Made by a program: the position numbers and the translations under genes. From NCBI RefSeq assembly GCF_001562115.1, contig NZ_CP013926.1, positions 2,604,001 to 2,668,000 on the forward strand: a stretch of DNA of 64,000 nt. Direction: 5' to 3'. This document shows, piece by piece, positions 28,316 to 35,761 of this stretch (the first letter of the stretch is position 1; the number at the start of each line of letters is the position of its first letter). The stretch comes from Alteromonas stellipolaris. GTDB taxonomy: Bacteria > Pseudomonadota > Gammaproteobacteria > Enterobacterales > Alteromonadaceae. The notes below the pieces were generated by a model. The model was not told the DNA's origin. It saw only the letters and a list, made by a program, of their open reading frames with translations, and ran no database searches.

Positions 28316-28666
28316 GGCATTGTTTCCTCGAAGATACACACCAATGTGGTCGCCCGAATACTTATGATTTTTAAAGTTACCACGTTTTACAATTGGGATA
28401 GAGCCTAAAGTGTTGGTTATTTGCTGCTGAAGCTCTGGTGTATTGAAACCTGATTTTTTGGGAACAACTATGAGTGGCGTGAATAAGAAATGAGAAAAGT
28501 CTTGATTGCCACTTACTACGGTATATCCACTTTTTTCTAATTTGATTCTTAGGTTAGTTAAGTTTTCTTCGCTAACTCCATCTGAGTGGAGGTGAATAGT
28601 TGGTTTGGCGACTGAAGTGCACCCAGCTAACACAATTACAATAAATGACAGTAGTACCGTTTTCAT
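28310..28666 (-). CDS. Small lipoprotein of unknown function, cassette gene
   Basis: This 118-residue protein has a clear lipobox (VLAGC, Cys near residue 16). The mature part alternates strands and helices (NLRIKLEKSGYTVV, QQQITNTLG, YSGDHIGVYLRG), which suggests a small alpha/beta domain. I chose ATG 28666 because the next in-frame ATG, at 28675, overlaps the preceding attC box. I recognise no family. Confidence 0.6.
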   Translation of the reverse strand: MKTVLLSFIVIVLAGCTSVAKPTIHLHSDGVSEENLTNLRIKLEKSGYTVVSGNQDFSHFLFTPLIVVPKKSGFNTPELQQQITNTLGSIPIVKRGNFKNHKYSGDHIGVYLRGNNAT

Positions 28667-28673
28667 CCCTGAC

Positions 28674-28769
28674 ACCTAACGCCACATTAAGCGGCAATTT
28701 TACAGTTGGTTAAAATTGAGCGAAGCGAACAACCAACTGTAAATTGTCCGTTTGAATGCCTTGTTAGGT
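28674..28769 (-). repeat. attC site
   Basis: Plus-strand view: ACCTAAC (28674-28680) to GTTAGGT (28763-28769), inner arms TTTACAGTTGGTT and AACCAACTGTAAA. Confidence 0.85.
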
Positions 28770-28771
28770 GT

Positions 28772-29176
28772 TTACTTATTGAGTATTTTTAATATCATAC
28801 CAATACGAGAATCGAATTGTTTCTTTTTATAAGGCTGAGCAGTACGAATTAATTCAAGCCATTGACTCAAGAACTGTTTATTAAGGGCTAATTCGTTACG
28901 CTCAGTTTCCCACCTACACTCCATGCCTAAAATATTCTCATTTAAAGTATTCCAATTTTTAGTACATGAAAAGCAAAGTGTTGGTAACCAACCAGGGTAA
29001 ACCTTATCAATTTCAAATTTTTGCTTTTGCTCTTCAGGAGTAAAAACAAAAGAACAATCACATTTTTGACATCTACACCTTATACCTTCGTAATATTTAC
29101 AATCTTTATCATAGTGACCGAGGTAAGATGATTTGTGCCAATTTAAGCGATTTATATCGAGTTTATCTTCCATCAT
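28772..29176 (-). CDS. Zinc-ribbon protein, cassette gene
   Basis: This 134-residue soluble protein has a probable zinc ribbon: CRCQKCDCSFVFTPEEQKQKF followed by LPTLCFSCTKNW. The order CxxC-FxFT-EQ-CxxC matches the probable zinc-ribbon (zf-trcl type) domain found alone or fused to other domains. The C-terminal half is helical and charged. Function is unknown. Confidence 0.6.
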   Translation of the reverse strand: MMEDKLDINRLNWHKSSYLGHYDKDCKYYEGIRCRCQKCDCSFVFTPEEQKQKFEIDKVYPGWLPTLCFSCTKNWNTLNENILGMECRWETERNELALNKQFLSQWLELIRTAQPYKKKQFDSRIGMILKILNK

Positions 29177-29208
29177 TATTGATCTTGAATACCTATGAGG
29201 CTTCGAAC

Positions 29209-29323
29209 ACCTAACACCCCGCTTAGGGGCAATAACACGTGGGCTAAAATTTGGAGCGAAGCGACTGGGCCCACGTGTTATTGTCCCAGGGAGCTTGCGA
29301 CCGACTACAGCGGTTTGTTAGCT
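29209..29323 (-). repeat. attC site
   Basis: Plus-strand view: ACCTAAC (29209-29215) to GTTAGCT (29317-29323), inner arms AACACGTGGGC and GCCCACGTGTT. Confidence 0.85.
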
Positions 29324-29329
29324 GCCGAA

Positions 29330-29806
29330 CTACTCTAAGTCTTCATCGTAAATACGAGTAAAGTTTTCAAACTCTGTACCTACAAGGTCTTTTTCAATGA
29401 TGCGCTTAGCAACCTCAAAATCGACAACGTAATTACATACTTCCATAGTATCACTGCCAATACTTCCGCCATCACAGTGTCCTAAGCCAGTCCATCCAAG
29501 TGTTTTATTTAGACGATCTTGAAGCCTTGCTCTTTTTTCTAGATCTTGTGGTGTCCCGAATCCGTCTACAGAATACTCAACCATAAGGGTAAATTCTTGC
29601 TCGACTTGACTGAATCCATTAGCGACTAAATCATCAATTTCCTTTTGAATAGCTTTCTGTGGATTTTTAAACAGGCCATTTTTTAGAACTTTACTCTCGC
29701 CAGTCGTACCGAGTTCTCCCCAGTGAACCGTATGAGATCCATCATCGTTTGGCCAAGTTTCCCAGTATTCCTTTTTCTCTTCAGAGAAACGATATAGTTT
29801 TAGCAC
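29330..29806 (-). CDS. WGR-domain protein, cassette gene
   Basis: This 158-residue protein has an N-terminal WGR-like domain: KEYWETWPNDDGSHTVHWGELGTTGESKV, with the WG-x-GTTG core where the family has WGR-x-GT-G. The C-terminal half (about 70-158) contains LGWTGLGHCDGGSIGSDTMEVCNYVVDF, a conserved-looking segment I cannot assign. WGR domains occur in PARPs and in bacterial proteins linked to nucleic acids. The Arg of WGR is Glu here. Confidence 0.6.
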   Translation of the reverse strand: MLKLYRFSEEKKEYWETWPNDDGSHTVHWGELGTTGESKVLKNGLFKNPQKAIQKEIDDLVANGFSQVEQEFTLMVEYSVDGFGTPQDLEKRARLQDRLNKTLGWTGLGHCDGGSIGSDTMEVCNYVVDFEVAKRIIEKDLVGTEFENFTRIYDEDLE

Positions 29807-29822
29807 AAAATATCCTATAGGC

Positions 29823-29935
29823 AGCTAACGCTTTGCTAAGGGGCAATTAGCAGTTGGCTAAACTTGCGCGAAGCGCCAAGCCAACTGTTAATTGTCCCAG
29901 TGAGTTTACGAACGAACTTGAGCAACTTGTTATGT
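29823..29935 (-). repeat. attC site
   Basis: Plus-strand view: AGCTAAC (29823-29829) to GTTATGT (29929-29935), inner arms CAGTTGGCTAA and AAGCCAACTG. Confidence 0.85.
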
Positions 29936-29940
29936 AACAC

Positions 29941-30315
29941 TTATCCAGAACCTTTCATGATGTTCTTATTTAGCTGCTCAAACTCTTTCATTAACTTGTC
30001 ACAATCTGCCTTTTTAGCTTGGCAGAGTGCTGACATTTGAATGTGAATTGCTTGGTTTTTCTCAAGGACTTTACGCTTTATCGCTGCTGGGTGAGCTGCG
30101 TGAGTCTCGGGAGTAAACGACCATAAAACCAAGTTAGACTCTTCTGTATCTTCGATAATAGTCCAGCCTCCTTGGATGCTTAAATTTGTACCATCTTTAT
30201 TTTTCAATGCTTGAAGAGCTAGGTCGACTGTTTTGTATCCAATAGAACTATTTTCATTTGCAGATGATGGGAAGGCTAATAGTGCGCCCATGAATGCTAT
30301 AGGTATAATTTTCAC
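29941..30315 (-). CDS. Small exported protein, cassette gene
   Basis: This 124-residue protein starts at GTG 30315 behind GGAGAG. It has a signal peptide (KIIPIAFMGALLAFPSSANE) and a helical C-terminus with two Cys (ALCQAKKADCDKLMKEFEQL). The frame is open upstream through the attC and into ORF-less copy C, giving a 206-residue theoretical protein. The ribosome site at the internal GTG makes the short form more likely. No family is recognised. Confidence 0.55.
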   Translation of the reverse strand: MKIIPIAFMGALLAFPSSANENSSIGYKTVDLALQALKNKDGTNLSIQGGWTIIEDTEESNLVLWSFTPETHAAHPAAIKRKVLEKNQAIHIQMSALCQAKKADCDKLMKEFEQLNKNIMKGSG

Positions 30316-30330
30316 TAAACTCTCCGTGTT

Positions 30331-30439
30331 ACATAACTTTAAGCTAAGGGGCGCAGATACGTGGGGCATAATTGGCGAAGCCGCCCCGCGTATAGGCGTC
30401 CCAGCGACCGAAGGGAGAGGCTTAAGCGTTTTGTTAGAA
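30331..30439 (-). repeat. attC site
   Basis: Plus-strand view: ACATAAC (30331-30337) to GTTAGAA (30433-30439), inner arms ACGTGGGGC and GCCCCGCGT. Confidence 0.85.
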
Positions 30440-30758
30440 GCAGAGCCTGTTCCGTTGGCCTTATTAAAAACTAATAAAGTCAGCATACGATTGATTATTA
30501 ACACAAACAAGTAAAACAACAGCGCAGTGATGGCTTTGATTTGACTGAAGTAAGCTGCCATTTAAGTTACCAAGTGCAATGGCGCTTGCTGGCCTAGAAT
30601 AAGAACTTGGCGATAAAGCGCCTAATGCGCAACCTTTGAAGTCAATGCGGCGAAGTTAAAACTACCTAAAGCAAGAGCGATGCTAGTGAAAACAGGTGAG
30701 GGTAGTTGAACTAGGATTTTTATAAAGCCAAACGAGGTTTAGGCTGACGCCTTCTAAC
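30433..30758 (-). repeat. ORF-less cassette core, copy C (minus orientation)
   Basis: This 326 bp copy is bounded by GTTAGAA (30433) and TTCTAAC (30758). The hairpin arms are at 30549-30562 and 30578-30590; the loop sequence differs from the other copies while the stem is kept. Confidence 0.85.
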
Positions 30759-30860
30759 TTTTAAATAAGGGGCGCAGGCACGTAGGGCATAATGGCGAAG
30801 CCGCCCTGCGTGTTTGCGTCCCAGCCCGCGTTGCGGGCGAGCTTAATTTTTTTGTTATGT
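30752..30860 (-). repeat. attC site
   Basis: Plus-strand view: TTCTAAC (30752-30758) to GTTATGT (30854-30860), inner arms ACGTAGGGC and GCCCTGCGT. Confidence 0.85.
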
Positions 30861-31112
30861 GTCATGCTGCTCAGAAAACCTCGCTCTTATTAATGCTATT
30901 AAACCTTTAGCCATACTCCAAAAGCATAAAGCTATAATAGCTACACCAAGTAAAAAGGCATACCCATCAGAGCGTCGTCCTTCAAACCATTGCTCGAAGT
31001 TCTCGAAAAGCGAACCCATCCAGCAGCAAAGAGCAAACCCCAACAACATACCGAGAGTGTCTAGGATGAACTTATTGAGAGTGTATGGCTTAAGGTCTTC
31101 TTTAACATCCAT
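30855..31112 (-). CDS. Small membrane protein, cassette gene
   Basis: This 85-residue protein has two probable transmembrane helices (FILDTLGMLLGFALCCWMG and GYAFLLGVAIIALCFWSMA) joined by a charged loop, and basic ends. Its stop codon lies inside the attC box. No family is recognised. Confidence 0.5.
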   Translation of the reverse strand: MDVKEDLKPYTLNKFILDTLGMLLGFALCCWMGSLFENFEQWFEGRRSDGYAFLLGVAIIALCFWSMAKGLIALIRARFSEQHDT

Positions 31113-31133
31113 ATAGCCTCAACTTACACTGAC

Positions 31134-31249
31134 ATATAACGCCCAACTTAGGGGCAATAACACGCAGGCTAAACTGGGAGCGGAGCGACTGAGCCTGCGT
31201 GTTGTTGTCCCAGTGAGCGCCAGCGAACGGCTACAGTTGTTTGTTATGT
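31134..31249 (-). repeat. attC site
   Basis: Plus-strand view: ATATAAC (31134-31140) to GTTATGT (31243-31249), inner arms AACACGCAGGCT and AGCCTGCGTGTT. Confidence 0.85.
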
Positions 31250-31250
31250 G

Positions 31251-31721
31251 CTAGTAGCATTTTAAAACCTCTTCACTTGAGCCGCTTGAACCGTCAAGAT
31301 TTGTCCAACTGACCAATACGGTTATGACGTCCGGTGAATCAAAAGTATCATAAGAGCCTAGCAGTTTATAATCGGCAAAGGGTTTTAGCTTTTGAATTGG
31401 TAGCTGCTTTAGTTCGCTCTCAACGATCCTGTTTTCATCATCGTTCTCAAAGGAAATATTAATATTTGATGCATTCGATTTGCCTACATTGCGAACAAAT
31501 AAAGAACCAGAGACTATTTCTAGATCTATTGTCGTCCTCATTTTGTCTTTGTTTGACTCTTCGAGTTCCCTTATTTGACGCTGGCTTAGCTCAGCATGAA
31601 TTTTTTCTAATTCCAAAAACTTTGATTGTGTCTTTCTTGTTCTTATTAAAGCCACAGCAGAAATAGAAGCAGCGATGATTGATACAAGTAAGCTCAATAG
31701 GTTTATTATTGATTCTTCCAT
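31251..31721 (-). CDS. Membrane-anchored coiled-coil protein, cassette gene
   Basis: This 156-residue protein has an N-terminal transmembrane helix (INLLSLLVSIIAASISAVALI), a short coiled-coil-like segment (KFLELEKIHAELSQRQIRELEES) and a beta-rich C-terminal domain of about 85 residues (IDLEIVSGSLFVRNVGKSNASNINISFE). The last part resembles small Ig-like domains that follow membrane anchors. I chose ATG 31721, since longer readings pass through the attC. Function is unknown. Confidence 0.5.
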   Translation of the reverse strand: MEESIINLLSLLVSIIAASISAVALIRTRKTQSKFLELEKIHAELSQRQIRELEESNKDKMRTTIDLEIVSGSLFVRNVGKSNASNINISFENDDENRIVESELKQLPIQKLKPFADYKLLGSYDTFDSPDVITVLVSWTNLDGSSGSSEEVLKCY

Positions 31722-31742
31722 AGATTCCAAACTTCCCGTGGC

Positions 31743-31850
31743 ACATAACATTAAGCTAAGCGGCGCATTTGCGTGGGGCATAATGGCGAAGCCGCCCCGC
31801 GTAAATGCGTCCGAGCGACCGAAGGGAGTGGTTTAAGCGCTTTGTTATAC
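31743..31850 (-). repeat. attC site
   Basis: Plus-strand view: ACATAAC (31743-31749) to GTTATAC (31844-31850), inner arms GCGTGGGGC and GCCCCGCGT. Confidence 0.85.
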
Positions 31851-31867
31851 GTTACCACCGAGCGTTC

Positions 31868-32146
31868 CTAAACCTCTGTAATGACATAGTGACGTAGTGC
31901 ACTTTTTGAAGCTATTCCCCAATCGGAGTTTGATACTCTTTTTTGATGTTTCTCGAAAGCTTCCTTGTCAACGAACTCTTCGTATACGTCAAAAATATTG
32001 GGTTCATTTGTTCTTTGAGTGACTTTAAATGTTAAACACCCATTCTCTTGTTGAGTCAGCTCAATGTGTTTAGGTAGCGCAGATTTGACTAACTTTATTT
32101 GGTCATTCGGTACATCAATGTACCCTGATAATATGATTTTTTTCAA
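31868..32146 (-). CDS. Antibiotic biosynthesis monooxygenase (ABM)-type protein, cassette gene
   Basis: This 92-residue ferredoxin-like fold protein shows the ABM pattern: LSGYIDVPNDQIKLVKSALPKHIELTQQENGCLTF, then FDVYEEFVDKEAFEKHQKR and a final strand. Such proteins act as cofactor-free oxygenases or quinol monooxygenases of the YgiN type. I chose TTG 32146 behind AAGGAAG because earlier starts lie in the attC. Confidence 0.7.
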   Translation of the reverse strand: MKKIILSGYIDVPNDQIKLVKSALPKHIELTQQENGCLTFKVTQRTNEPNIFDVYEEFVDKEAFEKHQKRVSNSDWGIASKSALRHYVITEV

Positions 32147-32167
32147 ACTGACTTCCTTTTCAACAAC

Positions 32168-32275
32168 GTATAACTTTTCAATAACGGGCGCAGACATGTG
32201 GGGCATAATGGCGCAGCCGCCCCGCGTGTATGCGTCCCAGCGAACGTAGTGAGTGCGTTTATTGGCTTGTTAGGT
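32168..32275 (-). repeat. attC site
   Basis: Plus-strand view: GTATAAC (32168-32174) to GTTAGGT (32269-32275), inner arms ATGTGGGGC and GCCCCGCGT. Confidence 0.85.
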
Positions 32276-32308
32276 GCGTTCATAAACAACCTCGTCTGAC
32301 CCAACGGA

Positions 32309-32677
32309 TTAAACACAGTCCAAGCCTATACTACAAATTGTTAGTAGTACAAAAACAGGCCAGCTTGCTCCGACAATTATTGATGAGATTACAGCAATAA
32401 CACTACTTTTTAAGTAACTTAGTTTTTCACACAGTTTTGCAATGGTAGCTAGCAGTGCTACCGGGACAAAGTAGATAATACACAGACTTATAATGAGCTT
32501 TGCATGACTATTTTCTTTGGAAAAGTCGGATGATTCATCAAAATAGCTACTTAAAAATAATACGGCAAATACCAAACACGAAAAAGTCACGAGCCCTTTA
32601 TATTTAAAGCTATTGAATAACAAAGTTCCGATAACAAGAAACAAAAAACACAGAAAAATATATAAAGGAGAGATCAA
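32309..32677 (-). CDS. Integral membrane protein, cassette gene
   Basis: This 122-residue protein begins at a TTG with a GGAA-type ribosome site and has four probable transmembrane helices. Cys residues cluster near the C-terminus (LLTICSIGLDC). No family is recognised. Confidence 0.5.
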   Translation of the reverse strand: MISPLYIFLCFLFLVIGTLLFNSFKYKGLVTFSCLVFAVLFLSSYFDESSDFSKENSHAKLIISLCIIYFVPVALLATIAKLCEKLSYLKSSVIAVISSIIVGASWPVFVLLTICSIGLDCV

Positions 32678-32700
32678 ATTCAGATTCCTTTCTTATAAGC

Positions 32701-32809
32701 ACCTAACTTTTAAATAAGGGGCGCAGGCACGTAGGGCATAATGGCGAAGCCGGCCTGCGTGTTTGCGTCCCAGCCCGCGCAGCGGGCGTGCTTAATTTTT
32801 TTGTTATAA
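32701..32809 (-). repeat. attC site
   Basis: Plus-strand view: ACCTAAC (32701-32707) to GTTATAA (32803-32809), inner arms ACGTAGGGC and GGCCTGCGT. Confidence 0.85.
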
Positions 32810-32840
32810 GCCATTTTAAATTCAACCTTGTTTAGCTACG

Positions 32841-33122
32841 TTAATCACCACAGCCACCACCAGAATCTGAACCCTCATTCCCCGAATATAGATTGCTACT
32901 ACCAGAACCGTCCGTAACAGGATTGCGACTTTTTACTTTAGGGTTTATTGAGCGAAGGACAACCAAAGTAATAGCAGGGCCACCTATTGGAATAAGCCAG
33001 TTAACAAGTAAGGTCATAGCTCGAGAGCTATTATTGATAAACAATGTGCTGTTAACAGCTAGAGTATTAAAAAATGCCCAAGCCAAATGAACACACACAA
33101 TCCCAGCTAATAAGTAAACCAT
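32841..33122 (-). CDS. Small membrane protein with Gly-Cys tail, cassette gene
   Basis: This 93-residue protein has two probable transmembrane helices (LLAGIVCVHLAWAFF and LLVNWLIPIGGPAITLVVL) and a Gly/Ser-rich tail ending SGGGCGD. Gly-rich Cys tails occur in several unassigned membrane protein families. Function is unknown. Confidence 0.5.
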   Translation of the reverse strand: MVYLLAGIVCVHLAWAFFNTLAVNSTLFINNSSRAMTLLVNWLIPIGGPAITLVVLRSINPKVKSRNPVTDGSGSSNLYSGNEGSDSGGGCGD

Positions 33123-33143
33123 GAGTTAGGTTTTCCTAGTGGC

Positions 33144-33249
33144 ATATAACTTTTAAATAAGGGGCGCAGACGCGTAGGCTATAATGCGAAGCAGCCCACG
33201 TGTATGCGTCCCAGCGAACGGAGTGAGAGACTTAATTTTTTTGTTAGCT
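33144..33249 (-). repeat. attC site
   Basis: Plus-strand view: ATATAAC (33144-33150) to GTTAGCT (33243-33249), inner arms CGTAGGCT and AGCCCACG. Confidence 0.8.
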
Positions 33250-33253
33250 GACA

Positions 33254-33511
33254 TTATTTGAATTTGTACCATTTTTTTCGTTGGTAGCAAGCCGCTCCTA
33301 TAGCAATGCCAATAGCTATGAGAAAATAGTGAGTAGTGAATACAGCCCAGACAATCAATGGAGCTGCGACAGAGATTGCAATTGATAACCTTTGATTTGA
33401 TGAGTAATCAACTTCTACAAATTTACCTTTTTTAAAGGCAATAATTTGAACGACTAAGGCGGCAACTATCAAAACCAAAATTAATAGTTGAATAGGGCTT
33501 AAAAATTCCAT
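33254..33511 (-). CDS. Small membrane protein, cassette gene
   Basis: This 85-residue protein has an N-terminal helix (IQLLILVLIVAALVVQIIAF) and a second long hydrophobic region (AAPLIVWAVFTTHYFLIAIGIAIGAA) that could cross the membrane twice, with a basic C-terminus. It is the sole gene of its cassette. No family is recognised. Confidence 0.5.
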   Translation of the reverse strand: MEFLSPIQLLILVLIVAALVVQIIAFKKGKFVEVDYSSNQRLSIAISVAAPLIVWAVFTTHYFLIAIGIAIGAACYQRKKWYKFK

Positions 33512-33527
33512 CTTTATATCCTTTGGC

Positions 33528-33635
33528 AGCTAACTTTAAGCTAAGCGGCGCAGTTGCGTGGGGCACAATGGCGAAGCCGCCCCGCGTAAATGCGTCCGAA
33601 CGACCGAAGGGAGTGACTTGAGCGCTTTGTTAGAA
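33528..33635 (-). repeat. attC site
   Basis: Plus-strand view: AGCTAAC (33528-33534) to GTTAGAA (33629-33635), inner arms GCGTGGGGC and GCCCCGCGT. Confidence 0.85.
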
Positions 33636-33954
33636 GCAGAGCCTATTCCTTTGGCCTTATTAAAAACTAATAAAGCCAGCATACGATTGATTATTAACAC
33701 AAACAAGTAAAACAACAGTGCAGTGATGTAGTTGATTTGACTGAAGCAAGCCGCCATTTGAATTGGTAAACGCAATGGCGCTTGCTGGCCTAGAATAAGA
33801 ACTTGGCGATAAAGCGCCTAATGCGCAACCTTTGAAGTTAATGCGGCGAAGTTAAAACCACCTAAAGCAAGAGCGATGCTAGTGAAAACAGGTGAGGGTA
33901 GTTGAACTAGGATTTTTATAAAGCCAAACGAGGTTTAGGCTGACGCCTTCTAAC
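33629..33954 (-). repeat. ORF-less cassette core, copy D (minus orientation), left arm of giant palindrome
   Basis: This 326 bp copy runs from GTTAGAA (33629) to TTCTAAC (33954), with hairpin arms at 33745-33758 and 33774-33786. Together with the attC at its right it forms the left arm of the inverted repeat centred at 34054/34055. Confidence 0.85.
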
Positions 33955-34161
33955 ATTAAGCTAAGCGGCGCTGGCATGTGGGCTAAAATCCCGAGCGAAG
34001 CGAGTTAGCCCACATGTTAGCGTCCGAACGACCGAAGGGAGTGACTTGAGCGCTAGCGCTCAAGTCACTCCCTTCGGTCGTTCGGACGCTAACATGTGGG
34101 CTAACTCGCTTCGCTCGGGATTTTAGCCCACATGCCAGCGCCGCTTAGCTTAAAGTTAGAA
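33948..34161. repeat. Two attC sites fused head to head (near-perfect palindrome)
   Basis: TTCTAAC (33948-33954) and GTTAGAA (34155-34161) are mirror images about the point between 34054 and 34055, where the sequence is AGCGCT|AGCGCT. Over about 107 bases per side I find one mismatch (TAACATTAAG against CTTAAAGTTA). Each half is an attC that lost its R'' box (TTCTAACAA in the related site at 27262). The minus-oriented block ends and the plus-oriented block begins here. Confidence 0.9.
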
Positions 34162-34480
34162 GGCGTCAGCCTAAACCTCGTTTGGCTTTATAAAAATCCA
34201 AGTTCAACTACCCTCATCTGCTTTCATTAGCATCGCTCTGGCTTTTGGTGGTTTTAACTTCGCCGCATTGACTTCAAAGGTCGCGCAATAGGCGCTTTTT
34301 AGCCAAGTTATTATTTTAGGCCAGCAAGCGCCATTGCGTTTACCAATTCAAATAGCGGCTTGCTTCAGCTAAATCACCTACATCACTGCACTGGCATTTT
34401 GCTTGTTTGCTTTAACAATCAATCGTATGCTGGCTTTATTAGTTTTTAATTAGGCCAAAGGAACAGGCTCTGCTTCTAAC
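34155..34480 (+). repeat. ORF-less cassette core, copy E (plus orientation), right arm of giant palindrome
   Basis: This 326 bp copy mirrors copy D about 34054/34055 at identical distances (425 bases to the outer boxes on both sides). It has scattered differences from copy D. Hairpin arms are at 34323-34335 and 34350-34363. The short frame seen in copy A has no ATG and an early stop here. Confidence 0.85.
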
Positions 34481-34580
34481 AAGCGCTTAAGCCACTCCCT
34501 TCGGTCGCTGGGACGCCTATACGCGGGGCGGCTTCGCTATTATGCCCCACGCATCTGCGCCCCTTATTTAAAAGTTAGGT
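34474..34580 (+). repeat. attC site
   Basis: TTCTAAC (34474-34480) to GTTAGGT (34574-34580), inner arms CGCGGGGC and GCCCCACG. Confidence 0.85.
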
Positions 34581-34594
34581 GCCCTTGGAGATTT

Positions 34595-35056
34595 ATGGCA
34601 ATTCGGGAAGTTCGGCTCAATTTTTTTGGAAGCGACAGCACAAACATCCGCGAGTTAAACGGTGCTATCGGTCAGCCGTTTACTTGGTTTATGGATGGAG
34701 TTATGAGAGGACGATTCAAAATGTATTCGGGCATTGAAGTTAAAGGTGTCAATATCGTAAATTGCAATTTAATGGATGTCGAGTTTGAGGGTTCATATCA
34801 ATGGGAAACACTCTTAAATACTCACCAAATCGAGCTTCCGCTTGAGTTAAAAATGTTGCAAGGAGATCGAATTTCGCAGATAACTAAAGGGATTGAGTTT
34901 TTCTGCCAAGTTGCAGCAAAATCACCAATACCTCAGGTCAAATTAATAGGTGCGCATGCATTGGAATCTATGAAGAGTAATAGAATTGAAGAGGCTATTG
35001 AAAAAGCAGATGAATACTATGCCTTCACGCTCGAGCAACATCGGCTGGGCACCTAA
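34595..35056 (+). CDS. Cassette gene of unknown function
   Basis: This 153-residue soluble protein starts at ATG 34595 behind GGAG. The N-terminal half is beta-rich (MAIREVRLNFFGSDSTNIRE ... FEGSYQWETLL) and the C-terminal half is helical (IEEAIEKADEYYAFTLEQHR). The stop overlaps the next attC box. No family is recognised; the shape would suit a small binding or immunity protein, but nothing proves it. Confidence 0.55.
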   Translation: MAIREVRLNFFGSDSTNIRELNGAIGQPFTWFMDGVMRGRFKMYSGIEVKGVNIVNCNLMDVEFEGSYQWETLLNTHQIELPLELKMLQGDRISQITKGIEFFCQVAAKSPIPQVKLIGAHALESMKSNRIEEAIEKADEYYAFTLEQHRLGT

Positions 35057-35166
35057 CAAAAAACTGTAGTCGTTCGCTAGCGCTCACTGGGACAATAACA
35101 CGTAGGCTCAGTCGCTTCGCTCCCATTTTAGCCTACGTGTTAATGCCCCTAAGTTGGGCGTTATAC
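35051..35166 (+). repeat. attC site
   Basis: ACCTAAC (35051-35057) to GTTATAC (35160-35166), inner arms AACACGTAGGCT and AGCCTACGTGTT. Confidence 0.85.
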
Positions 35167-35180
35167 CCTTGGAGGAAAAG

Positions 35181-35636
35181 ATGCCACGGAAGATGTCTAG
35201 AGAAAAAGAATTAGAATTTGAGGAGCTATCTTTATTCTTAGAATTCTATTCAACAAATGTATCTGGCATTCAGAGGGAAGATCCCATCCATCCTTCGAAT
35301 TGTTTGGTTGAAATCGTCAATAAATTTGGGAAATCAAAAGCTCTCCAAGGCCTCAAACAGGCTATCAACGATACGCTTGAAGATACTGCTAGCTGGGACT
35401 CAAATACTGTAAGTGAATTAGATGAACAATTACGAGATAACGGTACAATCACTTTATCAACGCTAAGAACCAGATATTGGTCAAAGTACAAATCCATCTT
35501 AAAGCGCGGCAAAATAAAAAATGAGACAGAATATTATCTAATTCGAGGGCTTGAATGTGAATTAGATAATGGTATTCCTCAAGAGCAACGAACTTTATTA
35601 GCTGAGTTGGTGAGAGATTTTGAAGAACGGGTATAA
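35181..35636 (+). CDS. Cassette gene of unknown function
   Basis: This 151-residue, mostly helical, charged protein starts at ATG 35181 behind GGAGG. An in-frame TTG at 35154 lies inside the attC and is unlikely. Segments such as LVEIVNKFGKSKALQGLKQAINDTLED and LSTLRTRYWSKYKSIL suggest a helical bundle. No signal peptide or membrane segment. Family unknown. Confidence 0.55.
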   Translation: MPRKMSREKELEFEELSLFLEFYSTNVSGIQREDPIHPSNCLVEIVNKFGKSKALQGLKQAINDTLEDTASWDSNTVSELDEQLRDNGTITLSTLRTRYWSKYKSILKRGKIKNETEYYLIRGLECELDNGIPQEQRTLLAELVRDFEERV

Positions 35637-35746
35637 CAAACAACTGTAGCCGTTCGCTGGCGCTCACTGGGACAATAACACGTAGGCTCAGTCGCTTCGC
35701 TCCCAGTTTAGCCTGCGTGTTATTGCCCCTAAGTTGGGCGTTATAA
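35631..35746 (+). repeat. attC site
   Basis: GTATAAC (35631-35637) to GTTATAA (35740-35746), inner arms AACACGTAGGCT and AGCCTGCGTGTT. Confidence 0.85.
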
Positions 35747-35761
35747 CGATATGGAAATTAG

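Noticed and set aside
29941..30561. A 206-residue protein spanning ORF-less copy C, the attC and the next gene
   Set aside because: Signal peptide and ribosome site support GTG 30315 as the true start; the rest is chance read-through.
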